From Anomaloglossus baeobatrachus (taxonomy: Eukaryota > Chordata > Amphibia > Anura > Aromobatidae): a stretch of 64,000 bases of DNA. The translations under genes and the position numbers were made by a program. The stretch is from NCBI RefSeq assembly GCF_048569485.1, contig NW_027442244.1:1-64000 (forward strand), written 5' to 3'. Of this stretch, positions 34,101-44,111 are shown piece after piece (position 1 is the stretch's first letter; each line of letters begins with the position of its first letter). The notes beneath the pieces are model-generated. The model ran no database searches, was not told the DNA's origin, and saw only the letters and a program-made list of their open reading frames with translations.

Positions 34101-34539
34101 AGTTGAAATCCCCGGCCATCACTACCGTCCTGGCGGTAGCGAGCTGAGGGCGCAGGGCTTGGAGGAGCTCCAGTCGATCGCTCTTCACAGGAGAAGCATA
34201 CACATTGATGAACCTGACAGGTTCTCCCGCCCAGGTGCCATCCACAAGCAGTAACCTGCCGCAGACGATTTCCTGAACAGAGTCCAATGTGAAGGCGCTT
34301 CCCCTGATCAGCACGGCGACCCCCGCGGACCTACAGTCGCCCCCGCCAGACCAGTAGGATGGGCCATGGGTCCACTCCCTGGCCAGATGGTTGAAGGACC
34401 TAGAGGAGGGAAGGGAGCATTCCTGCAGGAAAAATACATCACTAGACTGAGTGTTAAGGAACGTAAAAATTGTCTGACGTCGGAACTTGTCTCTGATGCT
34501 CCTAACATTAATGGAAAAGATGTTAATGTTAGCAGTCAT
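31150..34539 (-). CDS. LINE ORF2 protein: AP-like endonuclease and reverse transcriptase
   Basis: A 1,129-aa protein that nicks the target and copies LINE RNA at the nick. The N-terminal AP-like endonuclease (about 1-235) shows N11, E40, Y114, GDFN at 143-146, RID(F) at 204-207 and SDH at 227-229, so all key residues are there. A linker (about 250-450) is rich in charged residues. The reverse transcriptase (about 450-760) shows RPITLLN at 524-530, D592 in SLDQEKAFDRV, GVRQGCPLSPLLF at 648-660 and the YMDD box at 695-698. A C-terminal CX2CX8HX4C motif (C1012, C1015, H1024, C1029) is usual for this clade. It starts at an ATG 35 nt after ORF1 in another frame, so re-initiation after ORF1 is a likely way to make it. 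No stop, frameshift or lost key residue is seen. Confidence 0.95.
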   Translation of the reverse strand: MTANINIFSINVRSIRDKFRRQTIFTFLNTQSSDVFFLQECSLPSSRSFNHLAREWTHGPSYWSGGGDCRSAGVAVLIRGSAFTLDSVQEIVCGRLLLVDGTWAGEPVRFINVYASPVKSDRLELLQALRPQLATARTVVMAGDFNCPIEEDGRSSGTAAKLDVTSKLLIEMVTEASLVDVVGSIGHGSVNYSWCRSDGSLRSRIDFVFTSRAVGRSGHSMVPCFFSDHRAIHFQGVLGHGFPIGPGSWKLNCSLLEKGEILEELRAAYSTWRAYKAGFQSVSDWWEYVKLEFRFFFQAKSQQQACLKRRDFRRLQRELRSLQDLLRCGWDVREELEETKRSLKRHFEEESERIVFRSKVENLEKGEKCNSFFFRKLHAGHTPMNELRDESGNMRRGKENVMKVVSDFYSELYARKTTDPEAADKFLSGITNHLDPADAAAMDVPLTVDELLSAAKSFSSGRTPGSDGLPAELYVALGDLICPDLLWLYEEMVVEGRMPPSLREGMVTILYKRKGERCDLKNWRPITLLNVDYKILAKTMATRLKTVIGRIIHPDQTCGIPGRRIADSLALMRDTVEYIKARRVHAALISLDQEKAFDRVSHEFLGKALHRLGLGNMFCLYVQLMYFDIHSSVLVNGWKTDPFPVLSGVRQGCPLSPLLFVCVIELFAEAIRRNGEIRGITAPGPERFEVKCSLYMDDVTVFCADRRSVDTLVQTCETFGRASGAKVNCGKSEAMLFGDWQPASSAPFPFSIQPDFIKVLGVWFGKEGAALKSWEERLTKITQRIGLWSLRRLTCEGKALVLRNEVLPVLQYTAQAWPPLATVCRAITRTVFRFVWGSKMDRVKRSIMYKDPRKGGKGVPDIPTLLRSSFVCDCVRRTLRVKRGSAGGSMSRFFLLPLWRRLGWDKWDSSFPYNWTAPWFYGDVVRFVREHQLEGLKPDLWKPKTIHKLIRAKDEMENIPGLHHDTLETVWTNVSSAGLTNGHKDLSWMAIQGGLPVRSFMHARNLCKTRYCPRCPFVEETSLHAFWDCRFAQRLLVALEDDLRNSVPRGSLSYHSVLYGLFPGTHTVGAIQEAWRLMNCFKDAIWVARNRLILKRERMSIQDCRRLIHSLLRDYSIMDSPDDSAEEEV

Positions 34540-34574
34540 TGGAGGAAAGAGAAAGTTAGAGCAGGCGGTGTGCC

Positions 34575-36119
34575 TTAGTTACCACTCCGGTCGGGCGGTT
34601 CTTCCTCTTTGGCACCTGCTGGTAAGGGTATCTCCAGCAGACCCTCTTCTGCTAGCTGATCAAGCAGGGATGGTGCCTCAGTGGCTTCCGACTCCTCCAT
34701 TTCTTCTTCGGCCACAAGGGACTCCACCATCTGCTCCAACACGTCCGGTTCTGGGAGGAGGCCATCCTCCTCTTCCTGGGGTGGATTGGGGTCCACAATG
34801 AACAGCTTGGAAGGTTCTGCGACAGGACTATCTTCCACCTTCCTTTTCCTTTGGCCTGTACCTGAGGAGACAAGAGCTGGAAAATCCTCCTCGGTGAAAA
34901 GTGCAAGAGTGCTGAGGCCCTCTGCTCTCATGGTCTGGGGAGGGAGAGTGGGCTTTGGGGGGGGGGTGAGGAGACCAACTGAGGAGTAGGGAAATGAGGT
35001 GGAGGTAGTGGAATCCTCAGTAGGGTTGGCCGGGGGGGGAGGGGTTTGGACAGGGGTGACAGGGGGGGGGACCAGGGAGGGGGCAACAGTTTTCTTACCC
35101 TTCTTTTCCCTGGACTCCGTGGCTGCTGGGGCATCGGCTGGAGCCACGGTCGCCGGGTTCTTGGCCGCCTTGTCCTTGGCCTCTGTGGCCTTGGTCGTAG
35201 CTGCCTTGGTCGACGAAGCTGTGATTACCCGATACTGGGTCGCCGCGGCAACCCTTGCCCAGGATTTCTCCCGCTGTGGGCAGTCCTTGTAAAGGTGGTC
35301 CGCCTGTCCACATAGGTTGCAAGTCTTCTTCTTTGGGCAGTCCTTGGAGCTGTGTCCTGTCACCCGGCAAACCCTGCAGGCGTCCTCCTTGCAGGTCTTC
35401 ATCGAATGCCCTTTCCCGCCACATTTCCTGCAGTTGTGTGGCATGTCCGGGTAGTAGATGAGACCAAAGGAGTTTCCCAGAGAGAATGTCGGGGGCAGGT
35501 GCTGGAGACCATCCTCGGATGCTGGTTCCCTGTAGAGTCGAACGGTTACTGACCACTTACCCGTCCAGAATCCGTTGCCGTTAAGGATGTGGGATGGCTC
35601 CCTCACCACTGTGCAGAGACGTCCCAGGAACGTGGAGATGTCTCTTCCTGGGGTGTGCGGGTTCCGCATGGAGACCGTGATCCTCTTCTCATCCCTCTGT
35701 ATAGGACAGGATCCTAAAAAGGAATGAAAAGGGGAGTCCGGCATCGCTGCGTTCATCGCCTCCCAGTATCTCCTGCAGGCATTCACCGTGGCAAAGGTTA
35801 CCAGAAAAATGCCAGTCATGAAGGTCTGGACACTCAGGGTTTCCGCCCTGGAGAAGCCCTGATCCAGAATCATCTTCTTGCAGAACACGTCGCTGGACAT
35901 GTCCGGCAACCTACCATCCACCGCCTTTAGCTTCAGGGCGACCGTCTGCCGCATCCAAGGCTCCAGGGTTGGAGCCTTTTCAGGCGGCGTCCGGGCTCCC
36001 TCCGGCTGGCTGGCGTCGGAGGTAGGGGCCTCTTGGGCCGAAGAAGCCTCTGGATGAGCCTTCCTGGAGGTCCCTGGGTCCTGAGCCTTCTTGGCTGCCT
36101 TCTCTGGCTTGCTTGCCAT
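34575..36119 (-). CDS. LINE ORF1 protein with three CCHC zinc knuckles
   Basis: Nucleic-acid-binding protein that coats LINE RNA to form the ribonucleoprotein. From the ATG at 36119 (GCCATGG, good Kozak context) it is 514 aa. The order is: a charged, A/P/E-rich N-terminus (about 1-50); a conserved-looking globular part (about 50-225) like the region before the knuckles in fish Tx1-type ORF1 and ZCCHC3-like proteins; three CX2CX4HX4C knuckles at about 230-243, 248-261 and 267-280; a low-complexity K/A/T/P-rich linker (about 300-400); a short FTEEDFPAL motif at about 408-416; a basic QRKRKV patch near 423-428; and an acidic C-terminus. The frame stays open another 72 codons upstream, to a TTG at 36335 just inside a stop, so a longer non-ATG form is possible. 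The stop is 35 nt before ORF2. Confidence 0.88.
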   Translation of the reverse strand: MASKPEKAAKKAQDPGTSRKAHPEASSAQEAPTSDASQPEGARTPPEKAPTLEPWMRQTVALKLKAVDGRLPDMSSDVFCKKMILDQGFSRAETLSVQTFMTGIFLVTFATVNACRRYWEAMNAAMPDSPFHSFLGSCPIQRDEKRITVSMRNPHTPGRDISTFLGRLCTVVREPSHILNGNGFWTGKWSVTVRLYREPASEDGLQHLPPTFSLGNSFGLIYYPDMPHNCRKCGGKGHSMKTCKEDACRVCRVTGHSSKDCPKKKTCNLCGQADHLYKDCPQREKSWARVAAATQYRVITASSTKAATTKATEAKDKAAKNPATVAPADAPAATESREKKGKKTVAPSLVPPPVTPVQTPPPPANPTEDSTTSTSFPYSSVGLLTPPPKPTLPPQTMRAEGLSTLALFTEEDFPALVSSGTGQRKRKVEDSPVAEPSKLFIVDPNPPQEEEDGLLPEPDVLEQMVESLVAEEEMEESEATEAPSLLDQLAEEGLLEIPLPAGAKEEEPPDRSGN

Positions 36120-36356
36120 GGCTGGTTCCTGCTTGAGTTCCCGGAGCTGGATCTTGGATTCTTCTCCGGGTGTCTTCTCCCGCTGTGTTCCTCCTCGAAG
36201 TTCCTCTGGTCTCCCCAAGTCTTCTCCGAGCCTTCGTCTTCTTGCTTCTTTCTGCCAAGCTCTTCTTCCGTCCGATCTCCCTCTTCCGGTCTCGGCTGGG
36301 CTTTGGAGCTCGTCTCCCTGATCGTATCTCGTCAAGTGTAGCTAGCTCAGTTTGTT
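36120..36356 (-). other. LINE 5' leader
   Basis: 237 bp between the U2 junction and the chosen ORF1 ATG. Its first 25 nt (36356-36332) include CTACACTTGA, the exact complement of U2 nt 27-36, which makes an inverted repeat with the flanking U2 sequence. Most of the rest is open in the ORF1 frame, from a TTG at 36335, and would encode a basic, R/E/G-rich segment. No internal promoter motif was recognised. Confidence 0.7.
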
Positions 36357-36382
36357 CTGATAAGAACAGATACTACACTTGA
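36332..36382 (-). other. inverted repeat across the U2/LINE 5' junction
   Basis: The arms at 36332-36341 and 36373-36382 are perfect 10-bp complements (TCAAGTGTAG / CTACACTTGA). Inside the 31-bp spacer a second palindrome at 36353-36368 (TGTTCT-GATA-AGAACA) also spans the junction. One half of each stem is U2 and the other half is LINE, so a U2-initiated transcript could fold into a junction hairpin. Confidence 0.7.
36357..36371 (-). repeat. target-site duplication, LINE 5' side
   Basis: Second copy of the 15-bp duplication, joined to U2 nt 1-37 on its right and to the LINE 5' end on its left. Confidence 0.95.
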
Positions 36383-36447
36383 TCTTAGCCAAAAGGCCGA
36401 GAAGCGATAACCAGAATTGGTTTGGGCCTCGAGTGGCACCCTGGCCT

Positions 36448-36594
36448 ATGCCGGACACATCTTAGGGAGAGAGAGCGAGAGGGAGACAAACCCACGCCTA
36501 CACAAGACATTTTGTCACCCAAGCCAACCCTTGAAAAGGCTGCTTTGCAGAGCAAAAACAAGAAGAATGGTGCGTTTTGCAGCCGCCGCCCACT
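36448..36594 (-). promoter_or_regulatory. U2 promoter region upstream of the LINE
   Basis: The same proximal and distal promoter sequence as in other units (Sp1 core at 36586-36591, octamer-like site at 36575-36582), left intact by the insertion. It points into U2 nt 1-52 and then into LINE ORF1. Use of it by the LINE is inferred from position and orientation. Confidence 0.5.
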
Positions 36595-37799
36595 GCAATG
36601 AATCTGAATAACTCCTCCTTTAGGGCGCAAGCAACTCCCCTCCCCCTTGCAGTCTTTCCAATTCACGATACAAAAAGACGGACAGGACAGGTTGCCTGAC
36701 TTTCCGTCACTGCCACCCTTTGCCATCCTTACCCGTAGAAAGCCCTTTCATCATCCCCAAACCCTAATCTTTTCCCTTTCCTTCCCAGCCCCCAAACCCT
36801 GCCCTCTGTACCTTTCTCACCACCCGCTTCCCTTCTCCTGTCATCCCCCTACCACCCGGGAAAAAAAGAGATTGCCCCCTCCTTCCACTAGCCCACCCTC
36901 CCACCCAAAGAACAACTTCTTCTGCGCAGCTTGTTTTCTAGGCAGCAGCGCTATTGTGATGTCATCGGGGGGCATTGTGACAAGCCGCCAGTGTTCCGTC
37001 TCTTCATGTTGTGCACAGTTCAAACGGAAAATACATCAACAGGCAGACTACAGAAAAGCTTACTATCAAAGGTTAGAGGGGGGCTTTCTCAGAGGGCTTT
37101 TTACAGTTTTTCTATTCCCAATTAGCCGTTTAAGTGTACTTATTGAAAGTAGTAATTCTTTCATAGGCCGCCCTTTCTTAGTATTTGACGTTCCTTATAT
37201 TGCGGTATGAGGCTTCGCAGTAGGTTGCAAACATTCATCACCCATGACTGTCCCCAATTGAGCTCAGAAGCTCAATGTCTATCATGACCTCTCTTTTAGA
37301 ATGTCCAAGAGCAAGCAAACTATTCCTCCAGGAGAGGGCGCCAACAGACTACTAAAGAGATCATCATTACTCAAAGAAAACCCCAAAAACCAATGCATGA
37401 TAGGAATAAACAGGTAACTTTCTTTGGAGTGGAAGCGGAGAGATCGCACCAGATGCCAATTCTAGATCTTATCACACCTGTGGTCACTGCAGCAGCAGGT
37501 GAATCCACTTTGTCCAAAAGGGATCTATTCCATTCAATTGCAAATGATCTAGATAAGACAGAGAACTGCAGCACGGGGACATAGCCGAGTTGGTCAGGTT
37601 GAGTGGTGATGAGTTTGCTATTTGGATGAATAAAGAAAGTCAAAAGTGTGAAAGATAAAAAACAAAAGGAGGAAGTGTGAAAAGTGAATGGGCCAAATTG
37701 AGGTGCATATGAAGACGTATGCTTTCTTCCAATTCATTAAATCGGGCTAATATGAATCAGGTGAATTGAGTTCTGCTTTTGGAAACTGGGTTAAGAAGG

Positions 37800-37986
37800 G
37801 GTGCACCGTTCCTGGAGGTACTGCAATACCAGGTCAATGCGTGGAGTGGACAGAGCAAGCTCTTTTTCCATCTCCCTGTTCTAAAAATCCATTTAATATA
37901 TGGTCCCCAGATAGGGGACGTATCAGATATTAAACTGATAAGAACAGATACTACACTTGATCTTAGCCAAAAGGCCGAGAAGCGAT
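37800..37986 (-). ncRNA. RNU2: U2 snRNA (locus 20)
   Basis: Complete 187-nt copy, first intact gene to the right of the LINE. Confidence 0.97.
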
Positions 37987-39377
37987 AACCAGAATTGGTT
38001 TGGGCCTCGAGTGGCACCCTGGCCTATGCCGGACACATCTTAGGGAGAGAGAGCGAGAGGGAGACAAACCCACGCCTACACAAGACATTTTGTCACCCAA
38101 GCCAACCCTTGAAAAGGCTGCTTTGCAGAGCAAAAACAAGAAGAATGGTGCGTTTTGCAGCCGCCGCCCACTGCAATGAATCTGAATAACTCCTCCTTTA
38201 GGGCGCAAGCAACTCCCCTCCCCCTTGCAGTCTTTCCAATTCACGATACAAAAAGACGGACAGGACAGGTTGCCTGACTTTCCGTCACTGCCACCCTTTG
38301 CCATCCTTACCCGTAGAAAGCCCTTTCATCATCCCCAAACCCTAATCTTTTCCCTTTCCTTCCCAGCCCCCAAACCCTGCCCTCTGTACCTTTCTCACCA
38401 CCCGCTTCCCTTCTCCTGTCATCCCCCTACCACCCGGGAAAAAAAGAGATTGCCCCCTCCTTCCACTAGCCCACCCTCCCACCCAAAGAACAACTTCTTC
38501 TGCGCAGCTTGTTTTCTAGGCAGCAGCGCTATTGTGATGTCATCGGGGGGCATTGTGACAAGCCGCCAGTGTTCCGTCTCTTCATGTTGTGCACAGTTCA
38601 AACGGAAAATACATCAACAGGCAGACTACAGAAAAGCTTACTATCAAAGGTTAGAGGGGGGCTTTCTCAGAGGGCTTTTTACAGTTTTTCTATTCCCAAT
38701 TAGCCGTTTAAGTGTACTTATTGAAAGTAGTAATTCTTTCATAGGCCGCCCTTTCTTAGTATTTGACGTTCCTTATATTGCGGTATGAGGCTTCGCAGTA
38801 GGTTGCAAACATTCATCACCCATGACTGTCCCCAATTGAGCTCAGAAGCTCAATGTCTATCATGACCTCTCTTTTAGAATGTCCAAGAGCAAGCAAACTA
38901 TTCCTCCAGGAGAGGGCGCCAACAGACTACTAAAGAGATCATCATTACTCAAAGAAAACCCCAAAAACCAATGCATGATAGGAATAAACAGGTAACTTTC
39001 TTTGGAGTGGAAGCGGAGAGATCGCACCAGATGCCAATTCTAGATCTTATCACACCTGTGGTCACTGCAGCAGCAGGTGAATCCACTTTGTCCAAAAGGG
39101 ATCTATTCCATTCAATTGCAAATGATCTAGATAAGACAGAGAACTGCAGCACGGGGACATAGCCGAGTTGGTCAGGTTGAGTGGTGATGAGTTTGCTATT
39201 TGGATGAATAAAGAAAGTCAAAAGTGTGAAAGATAAAAAACAAAAGGAGGAAGTGTGAAAAGTGAATGGGCCAAATTGAGGTGCATATGAAGACGTATGC
39301 TTTCTTCCAATTCATTAAATCGGGCTAATATGAATCAGGTGAATTGAGTTCTGCTTTTGGAAACTGGGTTAAGAAGG

Positions 39378-39564
39378 GGTGCACCGTTCCTGGAGGTACT
39401 GCAATACCAGGTCAATGCGTGGAGTGGACAGAGCAAGCTCTTTTTCCATCTCCCTGTTCTAAAAATCCATTTAATATATGGTCCCCAGATAGGGGACGTA
39501 TCAGATATTAAACTGATAAGAACAGATACTACACTTGATCTTAGCCAAAAGGCCGAGAAGCGAT
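39378..39564 (-). ncRNA. RNU2: U2 snRNA (locus 21)
   Basis: Complete 187-nt copy; no private variant noticed. Confidence 0.97.
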
Positions 39565-40955
39565 AACCAGAATTGGTTTGGGCCTCGAGTGGCACCCTGG
39601 CCTATGCCGGACACATCTTAGGGAGAGAGAGCGAGAGGGAGACAAACCCACGCCTACACAAGACATTTTGTCACCCAAGCCAACCCTTGAAAAGGCTGCT
39701 TTGCAGAGCAAAAACAAGAAGAATGGTGCGTTTTGCAGCCGCCGCCCACTGCAATGAATCTGAATAACTCCTCCTTTAGGGCGCAAGCAACTCCCCTCCC
39801 CCTTGCAGTCTTTCCAATTCACGATACAAAAAGACGGACAGGACAGGTTGCCTGACTTTCCGTCACTGCCACCCTTTGCCATCCTTACCCGTAGAAAGCC
39901 CTTTCATCATCCCCAAACCCTAATCTTTTCCCTTTCCTTCCCAGCCCCCAAACCCTGCCCTCTGTACCTTTCTCACCACCCGCTTCCCTTCTCCTGTCAT
40001 CCCCCTACCACCCGGGAAAAAAAGAGATTGCCCCCTCCTTCCACTAGCCCACCCTCCCACCCAAAGAACAACTTCTTCTGCGCAGCTTGTTTTCTAGGCA
40101 GCAGCGCTATTGTGATGTCATCGGGGGGCATTGTGACAAGCCGCCAGTGTTCCGTCTCTTCATGTTGTGCACAGTTCAAACGGAAAATACATCAACAGGC
40201 AGACTACAGAAAAGCTTACTATCAAAGGTTAGAGGGGGGCTTTCTCAGAGGGCTTTTTACAGTTTTTCTATTCCCAATTAGCCGTTTAAGTGTACTTATT
40301 GAAAGTAGTAATTCTTTCATAGGCCGCCCTTTCTTAGTATTTGACGTTCCTTATATTGCGGTATGAGGCTTCGCAGTAGGTTGCAAACATTCATCACCCA
40401 TGACTGTCCCCAATTGAGCTCAGAAGCTCAATGTCTATCATGACCTCTCTTTTAGAATGTCCAAGAGCAAGCAAACTATTCCTCCAGGAGAGGGCGCCAA
40501 CAGACTACTAAAGAGATCATCATTACTCAAAGAAAACCCCAAAAACCAATGCATGATAGGAATAAACAGGTAACTTTCTTTGGAGTGGAAGCGGAGAGAT
40601 CGCACCAGATGCCAATTCTAGATCTTATCACACCTGTGGTCACTGCAGCAGCAGGTGAATCCACTTTGTCCAAAAGGGATCTATTCCATTCAATTGCAAA
40701 TGATCTAGATAAGACAGAGAACTGCAGCACGGGGACATAGCCGAGTTGGTCAGGTTGAGTGGTGATGAGTTTGCTATTTGGATGAATAAAGAAAGTCAAA
40801 AGTGTGAAAGATAAAAAACAAAAGGAGGAAGTGTGAAAAGTGAATGGGCCAAATTGAGGTGCATATGAAGACGTATGCTTTCTTCCAATTCATTAAATCG
40901 GGCTAATATGAATCAGGTGAATTGAGTTCTGCTTTTGGAAACTGGGTTAAGAAGG

Positions 40956-41142
40956 GGTGCACCGTTCCTGGAGGTACTGCAATACCAGGTCAATGCGTGG
41001 AGTGGACAGAGCAAGCTCTTTTTCCATCTCCCTGTTCTAAAAATCCATTTAATATATGGTCCCCAGATAGGGGACGTATCAGATATTAAACTGATAAGAA
41101 CAGATACTACACTTGATCTTAGCCAAAAGGCCGAGAAGCGAT
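40956..41142 (-). ncRNA. RNU2: U2 snRNA (locus 22)
   Basis: Complete 187-nt copy; no private variant noticed. Confidence 0.97.
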
Positions 41143-42533
41143 AACCAGAATTGGTTTGGGCCTCGAGTGGCACCCTGGCCTATGCCGGACACATCTTAGG
41201 GAGAGAGAGCGAGAGGGAGACAAACCCACGCCTACACAAGACATTTTGTCACCCAAGCCAACCCTTGAAAAGGCTGCTTTGCAGAGCAAAAACAAGAAGA
41301 ATGGTGCGTTTTGCAGCCGCCGCCCACTGCAATGAATCTGAATAACTCCTCCTTTAGGGCGCAAGCAACTCCCCTCCCCCTTGCAGTCTTTCCAATTCAC
41401 GATACAAAAAGACGGACAGGACAGGTTGCCTGACTTTCCGTCACTGCCACCCTTTGCCATCCTTACCCGTAGAAAGCCCTTTCATCATCCCCAAACCCTA
41501 ATCTTTTCCCTTTCCTTCCCAGCCCCCAAACCCTGCCCTCTGTACCTTTCTCACCACCCGCTTCCCTTCTCCTGTCATCCCCCTACCACCCGGGAAAAAA
41601 AGAGATTGCCCCCTCCTTCCACTAGCCCACCCTCCCACCCAAAGAACAACTTCTTCTGCGCAGCTTGTTTTCTAGGCAGCAGCGCTATTGTGATGTCATC
41701 GGGGGGCATTGTGACAAGCCGCCAGTGTTCCGTCTCTTCATGTTGTGCACAGTTCAAACGGAAAATACATCAACAGGCAGACTACAGAAAAGCTTACTAT
41801 CAAAGGTTAGAGGGGGGCTTTCTCAGAGGGCTTTTTACAGTTTTTCTATTCCCAATTAGCCGTTTAAGTGTACTTATTGAAAGTAGTAATTCTTTCATAG
41901 GCCGCCCTTTCTTAGTATTTGACGTTCCTTATATTGCGGTATGAGGCTTCGCAGTAGGTTGCAAACATTCATCACCCATGACTGTCCCCAATTGAGCTCA
42001 GAAGCTCAATGTCTATCATGACCTCTCTTTTAGAATGTCCAAGAGCAAGCAAACTATTCCTCCAGGAGAGGGCGCCAACAGACTACTAAAGAGATCATCA
42101 TTACTCAAAGAAAACCCCAAAAACCAATGCATGATAGGAATAAACAGGTAACTTTCTTTGGAGTGGAAGCGGAGAGATCGCACCAGATGCCAATTCTAGA
42201 TCTTATCACACCTGTGGTCACTGCAGCAGCAGGTGAATCCACTTTGTCCAAAAGGGATCTATTCCATTCAATTGCAAATGATCTAGATAAGACAGAGAAC
42301 TGCAGCACGGGGACATAGCCGAGTTGGTCAGGTTGAGTGGTGATGAGTTTGCTATTTGGATGAATAAAGAAAGTCAAAAGTGTGAAAGATAAAAAACAAA
42401 AGGAGGAAGTGTGAAAAGTGAATGGGCCAAATTGAGGTGCATATGAAGACGTATGCTTTCTTCCAATTCATTAAATCGGGCTAATATGAATCAGGTGAAT
42501 TGAGTTCTGCTTTTGGAAACTGGGTTAAGAAGG

Positions 42534-42720
42534 GGTGCACCGTTCCTGGAGGTACTGCAATACCAGGTCAATGCGTGGAGTGGACAGAGCAAGCTCTTTT
42601 TCCATCTCCCTGTTCTAAAAATCCATTTAATATATGGTCCCCAGATAGGGGACGTATCAGATATTAAACTGATAAGAACAGATACTACACTTGATCTTAG
42701 CCAAAAGGCCGAGAAGCGAT
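42534..42720 (-). ncRNA. RNU2: U2 snRNA (locus 23)
   Basis: Complete 187-nt copy. Its upstream spacer has a private G to T at 43186 in the C-rich stretch. Confidence 0.97.
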
Positions 42721-44111
42721 AACCAGAATTGGTTTGGGCCTCGAGTGGCACCCTGGCCTATGCCGGACACATCTTAGGGAGAGAGAGCGAGAGGGAGACA
42801 AACCCACGCCTACACAAGACATTTTGTCACCCAAGCCAACCCTTGAAAAGGCTGCTTTGCAGAGCAAAAACAAGAAGAATGGTGCGTTTTGCAGCCGCCG
42901 CCCACTGCAATGAATCTGAATAACTCCTCCTTTAGGGCGCAAGCAACTCCCCTCCCCCTTGCAGTCTTTCCAATTCACGATACAAAAAGACGGACAGGAC
43001 AGGTTGCCTGACTTTCCGTCACTGCCACCCTTTGCCATCCTTACCCGTAGAAAGCCCTTTCATCATCCCCAAACCCTAATCTTTTCCCTTTCCTTCCCAG
43101 CCCCCAAACCCTGCCCTCTGTACCTTTCTCACCACCCGCTTCCCTTCTCCTGTCATCCCCCTACCACCCGGGAAAAAAAGAGATTTCCCCCTCCTTCCAC
43201 TAGCCCACCCTCCCACCCAAAGAACAACTTCTTCTGCGCAGCTTGTTTTCTAGGCAGCAGCGCTATTGTGATGTCATCGGGGGGCATTGTGACAAGCCGC
43301 CAGTGTTCCGTCTCTTCATGTTGTGCACAGTTCAAACGGAAAATACATCAACAGGCAGACTACAGAAAAGCTTACTATCAAAGGTTAGAGGGGGGCTTTC
43401 TCAGAGGGCTTTTTACAGTTTTTCTATTCCCAATTAGCCGTTTAAGTGTACTTATTGAAAGTAGTAATTCTTTCATAGGCCGCCCTTTCTTAGTATTTGA
43501 CGTTCCTTATATTGCGGTATGAGGCTTCGCAGTAGGTTGCAAACATTCATCACCCATGACTGTCCCCAATTGAGCTCAGAAGCTCAATGTCTATCATGAC
43601 CTCTCTTTTAGAATGTCCAAGAGCAAGCAAACTATTCCTCCAGGAGAGGGCGCCAACAGACTACTAAAGAGATCATCATTACTCAAAGAAAACCCCAAAA
43701 ACCAATGCATGATAGGAATAAACAGGTAACTTTCTTTGGAGTGGAAGCGGAGAGATCGCACCAGATGCCAATTCTAGATCTTATCACACCTGTGGTCACT
43801 GCAGCAGCAGGTGAATCCACTTTGTCCAAAAGGGATCTATTCCATTCAATTGCAAATGATCTAGATAAGACAGAGAACTGCAGCACGGGGACATAGCCGA
43901 GTTGGTCAGGTTGAGTGGTGATGAGTTTGCTATTTGGATGAATAAAGAAAGTCAAAAGTGTGAAAGATAAAAAACAAAAGGAGGAAGTGTGAAAAGTGAA
44001 TGGGCCAAATTGAGGTGCATATGAAGACGTATGCTTTCTTCCAATTCATTAAATCGGGCTAATATGAATCAGGTGAATTGAGTTCTGCTTTTGGAAACTG
44101 GGTTAAGAAGG

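Larger units (their letters stand above)
30822..36356 (-). mobile_element. full-length Keno-like LINE (Tx1 clade) inserted in a U2 gene
   Basis: A 5,535-bp non-LTR retrotransposon in U2 sense: 5' leader (36356-36120), ORF1, a 35-nt gap, ORF2, a 328-nt 3' UTR with AATAAA close to its end, and the 3' end TTAAATCAAA with no long poly(A). Both frames are open and the target-site duplication is perfect, so it looks whole and young. Keno elements of fish are Tx1-clade LINEs known to insert in U2 genes, while their relatives Mutsu and Dewa use 5S rRNA genes; the target and protein layout here match Keno. The family name is from target and architecture, not from an alignment. It is the only autonomous element in the window and the likely driver of the three short insertions. 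Confidence 0.9.
30672..36408 (-). pseudogene. RNU2: U2 snRNA split by full-length LINE (locus 19)
   Basis: U2 nt 1-52 (36408 to 36357) lie upstream of the LINE and nt 38-187 (30821 to 30672) downstream; nt 38-52 are present twice as the target-site duplication. The U2 promoter at about 36409-36591 stays upstream of, and in the same sense as, the LINE. The 3' box at 30644-30658 now lies beyond the LINE. Confidence 0.97.
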
